From CAZJTL01 sp964548905 (lineage in GTDB: Bacteria; Cyanobacteriota; Cyanobacteriia; Cyanobacteriales; Xenococcaceae), in assembly GCA_964548905.1 (NCBI GenBank), contig CAZJTL010000036.1, positions 1 through 30,982 on the forward strand: a stretch of DNA of 30,982 bases. The letters are read 5' to 3'. How positions within the stretch are numbered: the stretch's first letter is position 1; the number at the start of each line of letters is the position of its first letter. The notes beneath the pieces were generated by a model, which ran no database searches, was not told where the DNA came from, and worked only from the letters and a program-made list of their open reading frames with translations. Positions 1 to 7,567 of the stretch are shown one piece after another. A program made the translations under genes and the position numbers.

Positions 1-596
1 TGGTAGTATGGCTCATAAAATAATGGCAAATTTCCTGAAGATATTTTTCCAGAGTATTGGCAGTTTTACCAAAAAAAAGTCGAGCCATTGTCAACCATTT
101 TTGTAATCTTTTTAAACCAATTTTTACAGTAGTAGTAGTTTGATAAATATCTCGCAGTTCTTCTTTTAGTTCATAAGCGATGCTTAAACAAGCAGAATTA
201 CTTAATAATCTTGATAAATCCTGTTGCTCTTCTTTGGTTAAATCCGTACCATTTTTGAGAAGTAGACAGCGATTCTTTAACCCCTTTAAGTCTAATAAAA
301 GTCGAATTTTGTTTAAAGCTTTATTAACTAGCTTCATAACATGAAAGCGATCGATTACTATTAGAGAAAAGGTACTCAAATCTGTCCAGCCTTACTCAAA
401 ACTGATCGGTATAGTTACCTAATTTGATGTGCCTTCGGCTAATTTTTTGACATCTCACCAAAAAAATAGAGTGAATAGCCCGCACGGCGGCAAAGGCTGG
501 ACAGATTTGAGCAGGTTTTTTGTAACCCTCTTTTTGATAATAGGTAAAAACTGTAACATTGGGTAAATTTAATAAAGCGTCGAGATGAAAGTCCAT
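1..596 (-). pseudogene. ISL3-family transposase remnant (internally deleted, runs off left edge)
   Basis: Reading leftwards, the N-terminus (MDFHLDALLNLPNVTVFTYY, from 596) has the look of an ISL3 transposase start. After about 24 residues the homology stops. It resumes near 372 in another frame with LIVIDRFHVMKLVNKALNKI, followed by a long basic helical stretch that continues to base 1 and beyond the window. VIDRFH is the hallmark of the DDE core of this family. About 200 residues, including the zinc-binding N-terminal part, are missing and are replaced by about 140 bp bounded by a perfect 19-bp inverted repeat. The gene cannot make a working transposase. The family call rests on motif recognition by eye and is fairly secure; the size of the deletion is an estimate from usual family length. 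Confidence 0.82.
375..511. repeat. 137-bp segment bounded by perfect 19-bp inverted repeats, inside the ISL3 remnant
   Basis: CTCAAATCTGTCCAGCCTT at 375-393 is exactly reverse-complemented at 493-511. The 99 bp between the arms do not read as transposase in any frame. Such an arrangement fits a small MITE-like insertion or a rearrangement product that replaced the middle of the transposase. No clear target-site duplication is visible on either side, so a transposition origin is not proven. Confidence 0.6.
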
Positions 597-607
597 CTCA
601 AAAAGGA

Positions 608-639
608 GGGTAAAATGTAGCTGAAGCTACATTTTACCC
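608..639. repeat. Perfect 15-bp-stem hairpin with 2-nt loop, just upstream of the ISL3 remnant
   Basis: The arm 608-622 (GGGTAAAATGTAGCT) is exactly reverse-complemented at 625-639, leaving only GA between the arms. It lies 12 bp upstream of the transposase start on the minus strand and between two oppositely oriented IS remnants. It could be a read-through-blocking terminator, an IS end structure or a stand-alone palindromic repeat. There is no U-tract on either side, so a classical terminator is not favoured. Confidence 0.55.
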
Positions 640-646
640 CAAAATG

Positions 647-1024
647 CTTGAAGAGCCGAAAAGGGCGACAATCCAAATAGAACAAGTTTTTACAGATAGT
701 TATTCTCTTCGCGATCGAAAAAAAAATTCGTATTGGTTCTGGGACAAAAAAAACTCCTTATGTGACTTTACGTTTAATTGAAGTCCGCTCAAACAACAAA
801 TGGCATTCTTATTTCACAAGTGTACTCGACCCTAATCTTTTACCTCCGAACCGATCGCTTATTTCGCCGACTCGAAAAATCGAGATTTAGGAATCGTCAA
901 ACAGAAACGAACATCACAAGTCAAATTGATTGTCGCTCCATTTCCTGAGAAGATGCGCGCTGAACCTGGTTTTTTCTTTCAGTTAAACTCTAAAAGCTTC
1001 TTGACAACTAGGATACAAGCTTAA
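647..1024 (+). pseudogene. IS4-type transposase C-terminal remnant (frameshifted, internally deleted)
   Basis: Three pieces read as one transposase family in successive frames. The first is KRATIQIEQVFTDSYSLRDR (659-718). The second is KIRIGSGTKKTPYVTLRLIE onward to SVLDPNLLPP (about 724-849). The third is IAYFADSKNRDLGIVKQKRT onward to a stop at 1022-1024. The first junction is a run of nine A (718-726), where eight would keep the frame. At the second junction the stretch carrying the conserved catalytic-glutamate region (usually about 100 residues after the DP.LLPP motif) is missing. The remnant lacks its N-terminal half as well. It is a dead element; the family call is by motif memory and moderately sure. 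Confidence 0.72.
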
Positions 1025-1176
1025 CTTGTCACGAATGGTGTTCACTAAATCGCCATCGAGTTTACATTTCGTTAATCAGTATCTCGATCATCTTCATCGA
1101 TCGAAATTATGTTTGAGAGTCTAGATTAGGAATTATCCCCTAAAATAAAAGTATCAGCCTAAAAAAGAGGTGAAAC

Positions 1177-1638
1177 ATGACGAAAACCGTTGCAGATGTC
1201 ATGACCCCCAACCCGATCGCAGTTAAGCCCCAAACGCCTCTACAAGAGGTGATCAAAATTTTGGCAGAGAAAAAAATTAGTGGCTTAGCTGTCGTCAATG
1301 ATGTTGGCAAATTAGTAGGAGCAATCTCCGACACAGATTTGATGTGGCAAGAAGCGGGTGTCGATCCTCCTCCCTATTTCATGTTTCTCGATAGCGTTAT
1401 TTATCTGCAAAATCCAGCTCGTCATGAAAAGGAAATTCATAAAGCCTTGGGGCAAACAGTTGCAGAAGTAATGACCGATAAACCAATTACCATTACTACC
1501 GATCGCACTGTCAAGCAAGCAGCTCATTTGATGAACGAAAAAAAGATCGGACGTTTATTTGCGATCGATCCACAAGAAGAAAAATTGGTTGGCATCATCA
1601 CCCGTGGAGATATAATTCGGGTTATGGCTAATAGTTAG
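1177..1638 (+). CDS. Tandem CBS-domain protein
   Basis: This 153-residue protein consists of little more than two CBS motifs: residues about 6-58 (VADVMTPNPIAVKPQTPLQE start, GKLVGAISDTDLM end) and about 95-151 (VAEVMTDKPITITTDRTVKQ start, KLVGIITRGDIIRVM end). Such Bateman modules bind adenosyl ligands (AMP, ATP or SAM) and act as energy or redox sensors, often by touching a partner enzyme. No catalytic domain is attached, so it would be a stand-alone cytosolic regulator. The second CBS ends in the G-(I/D)-I-(T/S)-x-x-D pattern that usually contacts ribose. The start is supported by AGAGGTG seven bases upstream of the ATG. The next gene, nblB-like, starts 72 bp downstream on the same strand, so co-transcription is possible. 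The ligand cannot be predicted. Confidence 0.9.
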   Translation: MTKTVADVMTPNPIAVKPQTPLQEVIKILAEKKISGLAVVNDVGKLVGAISDTDLMWQEAGVDPPPYFMFLDSVIYLQNPARHEKEIHKALGQTVAEVMTDKPITITTDRTVKQAAHLMNEKKIGRLFAIDPQEEKLVGIITRGDIIRVMANS

Positions 1639-1710
1639 TTAATTAACCGAGCGATCGCGTATTGACGTAAGCTTAAAGATTAAGACTCAATAAGATTACG
1701 TTTATAACAA

Positions 1711-2376
1711 ATGACTATTACTCCTGAATCTGTTCAACAATTGCTTGATTCTGAAGATCTTGGCGATCGCCTGTCGGGTATTAATAAATTGCGCTCTCTC
1801 GAACCGAAACTAGCTTTCGAGATGCTCAAACCAACAATTGTCGATCGTAATGCTCGCGTGCGTTATGCTGCTGTCAGCCAATTAGATACCCTTGGCAAAC
1901 AAGATTTAGATACCGCTCTGGCTTTATTGCGCGATCGCCTTTTAAATGACGATGAACCAGATGTACAAGCAGCAGCAGCAGACTCCCTTGGAGGTTTACA
2001 ATTAACTGCTGCCTATGAAGATATCGAAAAAGTTTATCGCGAAACCTCACAATGGCTAGTACAATTTAGCATCATTGCTGCATTAGGTGAACTGGGAGAT
2101 CCTAGGGGTTTTGAGCTACTCAAAGAAGCTTTAACTTCCAATAATGACTTAGTACAAACTGCGGCAATTAGTTCTTTAGGTGAATTAGGCAATATTGATG
2201 CTGTTCCCTTGCTAACGCCTTTTGTAAGCCATGAAGATTGGCAAATTCGCTATCGCTTGGTACAAGCTCTTAGTAACTTAGGTGGTAGTGAAGCTCGCTC
2301 TACTTTAGAGACTCTATCTCAAGATCTAGTAGAACAAGTTGCTGTGGCAGCAAAAACTAATTTAGGTACTATTTAG
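1711..2376 (+). CDS. nblB: HEAT/PBS lyase-like repeat protein, NblB family
   Basis: The 221 residues are built of HEAT-like helical repeats throughout, with the recurring pattern VRYAAVSQL, VQAAAADSLG, VQFSIIAALGELGDPRG, VQTAAISSLGELG and IRYRLVQALSNLG. Length and repeat register match cyanobacterial NblB, which resembles the phycocyanobilin lyase subunits CpcE/CpcF and is linked to pigment or phycobilisome turnover under nutrient or light stress. The protein would be a soluble, all-helical scaffold. The ATG at 1711 has no strong Shine-Dalgarno sequence, but it precedes the first repeat by the usual 20 residues. It follows the CBS gene on the same strand. It could be another HEAT-repeat lyase-like protein, but the full-length similarity favours NblB. 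Confidence 0.75.
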   Translation: MTITPESVQQLLDSEDLGDRLSGINKLRSLEPKLAFEMLKPTIVDRNARVRYAAVSQLDTLGKQDLDTALALLRDRLLNDDEPDVQAAAADSLGGLQLTAAYEDIEKVYRETSQWLVQFSIIAALGELGDPRGFELLKEALTSNNDLVQTAAISSLGELGNIDAVPLLTPFVSHEDWQIRYRLVQALSNLGGSEARSTLETLSQDLVEQVAVAAKTNLGTI

Positions 2377-2466
2377 GTGTTAGGGAGTAGGGATAAAGAG
2401 CGATCGCCTATCTCCTAGCATAGGTATAAATACCAAGGATTATCAAGTTTTACCTTCAATCTATTA

Positions 2467-2678
2467 GTTGCGATCGCCCTAAATCTGCATAAATATTGAG
2501 CAAAAAAATCGCGATCGAACGATAAAGCCACATATGTCTGCGATCTCGCTTTTTGTTGAGAAAATCACTCTTGAAAATCGATCGCCAAATCGCCAGAGAT
2601 TAAAATCTCTGTCTTAAAATAAAAGTCCTCTCAAGAGGACTAAATAAAATAATCGATTAATCTTTTCGATCGCCAAAT
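2467..2678. repeat. Dispersed double-hairpin repeat, copy 1
   Basis: This copy starts near CGCCCTAAATCTG and runs through two adjacent hairpins. Hairpin A is CAGAGATT-aa-AATCTCTG (2594-2611). Hairpin B is AGTCCTCT-ca-AGAGGACT (2624-2641). Thirteen bases separate the conserved cores. Nearly the whole stretch, down to CGATCGCCAAAT at 2667-2678, recurs in inverted orientation at 18603-18805 with scattered substitutions and small indels. It has no coding potential. The repeat fills most of the gap between nblB and the TPS remnant. Confidence 0.85.
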
Positions 2679-2710
2679 AATTAAAGACTTGATATACGAG
2701 ACTATTGGCA

Positions 2711-2832
2711 TACATTTGAGTCATCTTTAGATGACTTGAGCTATTAGACAGGGATTTCAATCCCTGGCTGGCTAATGGTTAGGCGATCGCTTGCCTAAAA
2801 CTAAATCTGCATAAATATTAAACAAAAAAATC
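2711..2832. repeat. Dispersed double-hairpin repeat, copy 2 (rearranged)
   Basis: The hairpin pair occurs again in reversed order: AGTCATCT-tt-AGATGACT (2719-2736), a 13-base spacer, then AGGGATT-tc-AATCCCT (2750-2765). The stems differ from copies 1 and 3 at one base pair each, and both arms change together. After it, CTAAATCTGCATAAATATT (2801-2819) plus the following A-rich stretch repeats 2479-2510 in direct orientation. The copy is therefore a mosaic: hairpins inverted relative to copy 1, flank direct. Its right end meets the truncated TPS remnant. Confidence 0.75.
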
Positions 2833-4061
2833 TCGAGCGATTTAATTAATGGTGGTGCAGCTAGAGGCGCAAATCTGTTTCATAGTTTTAAAGATTTCAA
2901 TATAGGTGAAGGTAGAGGTGCTTATTTTGCTAACCCTGATGGGATTGCCAATATTCTCAGTCGGGTAACTGGGGGAAATGCTTCGACTATTTTGGGGAAG
3001 TTAGGGGTTTTGGGTGATGCTAATTTGTTTTTGATTAATCCAGCAGGGATTTTATTCGGACAGAATGCTTCTCTGGATGTGAAGGGTTCTTTTGTGGGAA
3101 CGACTGCGGATAGTGTGGTGTTTGGGGATGGGTTTGAGTTTAGTGCGAGTAACCCTTCTGCACCGCCTTTGTTGACGATTAATATTCCAAATGGGTTGAG
3201 GTTTCGGGATAATCCTGGGGATATTGTCAATCGATCGAAAACTCTAGATTCTACTGGAACTGGTTTGGTTGGTTTACAAGCACAACCAGGAAAAAATATA
3301 TCTCTTATTGGTGGTGAAGTGAGTTTAGATGGTGGAGTAATATTCGCCCTAGGTGGAAGAGTTGAGTTAGGTGGGTTAAACACAGCAGGAACAATTGGGA
3401 TTAATGCTGATAGTGGCTTGAGTTTTCCTGAAAATGTAGAAAGAGGAAATGTTTTCCTGAGAAATAGTTCAACTATACAGATTCAGTCAGAAGGAAGTTC
3501 GATCGCGATTAATAGCAAAAATTTAGAAATTACTGAAGGAAGTGTTTTATTTGCTGGTATTGCACCAGGTTTAGGTTCACAAGAAGTTCGAGGAGGAGAT
3601 ATTGTTATCAATGCTACCCATAAAATTCTTGTTGATGGAATAGGTGCAAATGGATCGCGTAGCGGTATCTATAGTAGTGTACTTAACCAAGGTTTAGGAA
3701 ATACAGGAAAAATTCAAATTACTACTAGCAATTTGTCTTTTACTAATGGAGGGACAATAAATTCTACTCTCTCGGGAACAGGAAGCATCGGAGATATTGT
3801 TATTAATGCAAGCAACAATATCTTTTTAGATAACAATAGTCGCATAATAAATCAGATCGACGCTACTGGATCGGGTAGTACAGGCAATATCAATATCAGT
3901 GCCAAAAATTTGTCTCTAACCAATGGCAGTATAATCAGCAGTCTTAATAAGGGAAAAGGTATTTCAGGCAATATTAATATTGATGCAAACGACACCATTT
4001 TTGTGGATGGAAGTTTAGAACCGTTTGTCAGTGCAATCTCTAGCTATGTCGATCAAACAGG
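2833..4061 (+). pseudogene. TPS-type filamentous haemagglutinin fragment (no signal peptide, no C-terminus)
   Basis: The open frame begins in the middle of a two-partner-secretion (TPS) domain: INGGAARGANLFHSFKDFNI, then RVTGG, then ANLFLINPAGILFGQNASLD, which are the conserved NLFHSF and NP(A/N)GI-type motifs. It then passes into beta-helix repeats rich in G, N, S and I (for example GDIVINASNNIFLDNNSRI). Secreted family members begin with a signal peptide and about 40 more residues, and these are absent: the frame opens right at the end of a dispersed repeat. The only early start is a TTG at 2992, inside the domain. Near 4061 the frame runs into an antisense kinase fragment and stops at 4164. 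The intact family is exported across the outer membrane by a TpsB porin; this copy could not be. Residual translation of a cytosolic fragment is possible but unlikely to be useful. Confidence 0.8.
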
Positions 4062-4325
4062 GGATGACCGTTCATTTGTTCTGGGGGAGCATAGTTATGG
4101 CTACCGATCGAAGTTCCTGGTATTTGTTGTGGGTAATCTAAATTCGGATTATCAATTTTTTTGACTGCCCCAAAATCAATCAAAATAAATTTATTTTCTT
4201 GATATATTTTAATAATATTAGTTAGTTTAATATCGCGATGAATAATATTTTGCTGGTGCAAAGGTTGTAAAATTAATAAAAGTTGTCGCAAGAAATCAAT
4301 AACTTCTGGTTCTCTCCACTGACGA
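4059..4325 (-). pseudogene. Ser/Thr protein kinase fragment (catalytic loop to activation segment)
   Basis: On the minus strand the frame reads RQWREPEVIDFLRQLL, then HQQNIIHRDIKLTNIIKIYQ, LIDFGAVKK, and NYAPPEQMNGHP before a stop. These are the catalytic loop (HRDIK), the DFG metal motif and the APPEQ activation-loop end of a Hanks-type kinase. The whole N-lobe (glycine loop, lysine, alphaC glutamate) and everything after the activation loop are missing. The catalytic loop also carries Leu where a conserved Pro is usual (DIKL for DIKP). The fragment is joined tail-on to the end of the TPS remnant. It is a relic and is unrelated in position to the intact kinase at 7568. Confidence 0.8.
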
Positions 4326-4416
4326 AGACGACGAATCTGAAGCTAACTCCCACAACTAAGCCCATCATAGTCCCTGGCGGAAAGCTGAGGACTTATCTAA
4401 CAGAAAGTATAACAAA

Positions 4417-4716
4417 ATGGCACTTATTTATCCTTCATATTTTCGCATCCTGCAAAGAGAAGTAGATGGTTGGAGTATAAGAAACGTTGGGATCTTTTAC
4501 AACCATTCAGGACGTGAATGCAATTTAGATGATTGGACAGAGTATGGAATTACCAAACAAAAACTAGTAATAGAACTATTTCGACAATATGGTGGCAAAT
4601 TAGGTTATTACCTTGCCAATCTTAAAGATAAAAGATATTACTACTGTGGCTTAACTGACGAAGATATTCAAAACACCCTTTATTCGATCGGTATTGGGAG
4701 GAAAGAAAATGCCTAA
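4417..4716 (+). CDS. Conserved-looking small protein of unknown function (upstream member of a coupled pair)
   Basis: I do not recognise a named family in this 99-residue protein. It is aromatic-rich (motifs SIRNVGIFYNHSGRECNLDD, LGYYLANLKDKRYYYCG), with no membrane segment or signal peptide, and its composition looks genuinely coding. Its last eight bases overlap the ATG of the next gene (stop TAA at 4714-4716, next ATG at 4709). Such overlap implies translational coupling and a functional link. The Shine-Dalgarno sequence for the ATG at 4417 is weak. The gene sits directly next to decayed DNA on its left, so it may belong to a small accessory cassette. A toxin-antitoxin-like arrangement is one possibility, suggested only by size and coupling. 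Confidence 0.6.
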   Translation: MALIYPSYFRILQREVDGWSIRNVGIFYNHSGRECNLDDWTEYGITKQKLVIELFRQYGGKLGYYLANLKDKRYYYCGLTDEDIQNTLYSIGIGRKENA

Positions 4717-4927
4717 TCCCAACCCAATTCAAACAGAAGAACTAAAAGCAAAACAATACAAAGCTTATGGAGAAGTTGATTCTCCTTTAGCAAAGAAAAA
4801 TACTCAAATTAGATTACCAGCAGACGTACAAGATGCCTTGGATAAATTACCACCAGAAAAAAGAATTCCTTATCTTAGAAAACTAATTTCTGAAGCGGTT
4901 AGGAAAGATCTAATTGATTCCGATTAA
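4709..4927 (+). CDS. Small charged protein of unknown function, possible DNA-binding fold
   Basis: This protein has 72 residues if started at the ATG at 4709, which has GGGAGGAAAG immediately upstream; that good ribosome site decides against the GTG-type start 15 bases earlier. The N-terminal 35 residues are polar and probably flexible. The rest (NTQIRLPADVQDALDKLPPE followed by a charged helix ending in AVRKDLIDSD) has a short strand then two helices. That layout is compatible with a ribbon-helix-helix or similar small DNA-binding protein, as seen in antitoxins and plasmid regulators. This is inference from pattern only. It is translationally coupled to the gene before it. Confidence 0.6.
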   Translation: MPNPNPIQTEELKAKQYKAYGEVDSPLAKKNTQIRLPADVQDALDKLPPEKRIPYLRKLISEAVRKDLIDSD

Positions 4928-4955
4928 TCCCGAATAAAACTCTGTCCGGTAGAGT

Positions 4956-4999
4956 GGTCGAGGAAGCGAACAGGCAAGTGTCTGGAGTTCCGATCGACC
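4956..4999. terminator. Imperfect inverted repeat between the small-gene pair and groEL
   Basis: GGTCGAGGAA (4956-4965) can pair with TTCC-ga-TCGACC (4988-4999) with a two-base bulge, giving a roughly 10-bp stem around a 22-base loop. It lies in the gap between two converging transcription units, where a bidirectional terminator would be expected. There is no T-tract, so the role is only a suggestion. Confidence 0.3.
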
Positions 5000-5093
5000 A
5001 ATCCAACTGCTTGCTATTGCCTACTCCCTCGATCGAAGGTCGTTAAGCTAACATTAGCTATCTAGAATAGAGCTAAGGCGAAACCAAGGCAGA

Positions 5094-6770
<1,677 letters not shown>

Positions 6771-6807
6771 AAATGTGTATGAGTTCGCTTAGACTCCATT
6801 AGCAAAT

Positions 6808-6834
6808 TTAGCACTCTTATGCTGTGAGTGCTAA
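6808..6834 (-). promoter_or_regulatory. CIRCE operator (HrcA site) for groEL
   Basis: TTAGCACTC (6808-6816), nine bases, then GAGTGCTAA (6826-6834) is a perfect match to the CIRCE consensus, the palindrome bound by the heat-shock repressor HrcA. It sits 38 bp upstream of the groEL ATG, the usual place for repression at or near the transcription start or in the leader. A GTTCGG hexamer lies 18 bp further upstream on the groEL strand (6852-6857) but does not extend into a recognisable second operator. Confidence 0.95.
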
Positions 6835-6974
6835 TTAATTTTCCCAGCGATCCGAACTTTCTGGTAAGTAGGGTTATCCGTACATTAGAAAGCAGAAGTA
6901 CGAAGGCAGAAGGTTTTTAAGTAGGAAATAAAGTCTCAAGTAAGCAAGTTTTTTTCTCTGTTCCCTTGTTCTGC

Positions 6975-7012
6975 AATGAACAATGAACTATGAACAATGA
7001 ACTATGAACTAT
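6975..7012. repeat. Short tandem repeat (aatgaacaatgaact type) upstream of 7069
   Basis: Overlapping copies of (c/t)aatgaac and tatgaac follow each other in the divergent region between groEL and the zinc-ribbon gene. A second low-complexity patch (aggcagaagg type) lies at 6890-6913. These resemble the short tandem repeats scattered through many cyanobacterial genomes; no function can be assigned. Confidence 0.6.
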
Positions 7013-7068
7013 CATGCATAGTTTAGCAATACGACCCGTAAAGAACTTTAGTTGATAGGTTCGGAACT

Positions 7069-7560
7069 ATGCTTAGATTTAGAGATCGACAAGAAACACT
7101 CTCCTCATTTGGAGATCGAGATTTGGTGAAATGTCCTCATTGCGGTGCTTGCGCTCAAGTTGATTTAATTCTATCTCTTCAAGGTGTCATCAAACACAAC
7201 TTAACTTGCCAAACCTGTAATATCTCCAAAGAAATAGGTTATTTTAACTATCCTTCTCTCTGGTTGCAAGCTCCTTGCTGCGGCAATACCCTTTGGGCGT
7301 ACAATTTAAAACATCTAGAATTTATTGAGATGTTTGTTAAAGCCAGACTCAGAGAATACAAGTCCGATCCGGGTGAAACTTTAGGCTGGTCTAATCGAAG
7401 CCTTGTATTGCGACTTCCTCAATGGCTTAAATCTTGCCGCAACTACCACAAAGAAGAAATTTTGAATGTAATTCAAAGTTTGCGCGAATCATCTTTGCAT
7501 CTTGATTCTTGCACATTACCCCAATTGGCAAAGATACAATTAGAAGTAATCGCCAATTGA
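7069..7560 (+). CDS. Zinc-ribbon-like protein of unknown function, paired with kinase
   Basis: This is a 163-residue soluble protein. The N-terminal half holds several Cys pairs in zinc-ribbon spacing: CPHCGAC (residues 22-28), CQTC (47-50) and CCG (70-72). The C-terminal half (about 85-163) is helical and charged, with no enzymatic motif I recognise. Zinc ribbons of this type mediate nucleic-acid or protein contact. It ends 7 bp before the ATG of the Ser/Thr kinase at 7568, so the two are almost surely one operon and the protein is a candidate kinase partner or substrate. It is transcribed divergently from groEL across a 300-bp gap. The function is unknown. Confidence 0.8.
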   Translation: MLRFRDRQETLSSFGDRDLVKCPHCGACAQVDLILSLQGVIKHNLTCQTCNISKEIGYFNYPSLWLQAPCCGNTLWAYNLKHLEFIEMFVKARLREYKSDPGETLGWSNRSLVLRLPQWLKSCRNYHKEEILNVIQSLRESSLHLDSCTLPQLAKIQLEVIAN

Positions 7561-7567
7561 GTTTTTG

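Noticed and set aside
2992..4164. A stand-alone 390-residue haemagglutinin gene starting at TTG 2992
   Set aside because: The TTG lies within the TPS domain, the frame stays open upstream, and the last 30 codons are antisense to a kinase fragment. A truncated pseudogene explains it better.
4283..4465. A 60-codon open frame between the kinase relic and the small-gene pair
   Set aside because: It has low-complexity composition, no ribosome site, and overlaps the kinase relic and the start of the better supported gene.
6852..6857. GTTCGG hexamer upstream of groEL as a K-box regulatory element
   Set aside because: The bases that follow do not fit the rest of the motif as I recall it; only the hexamer matches.
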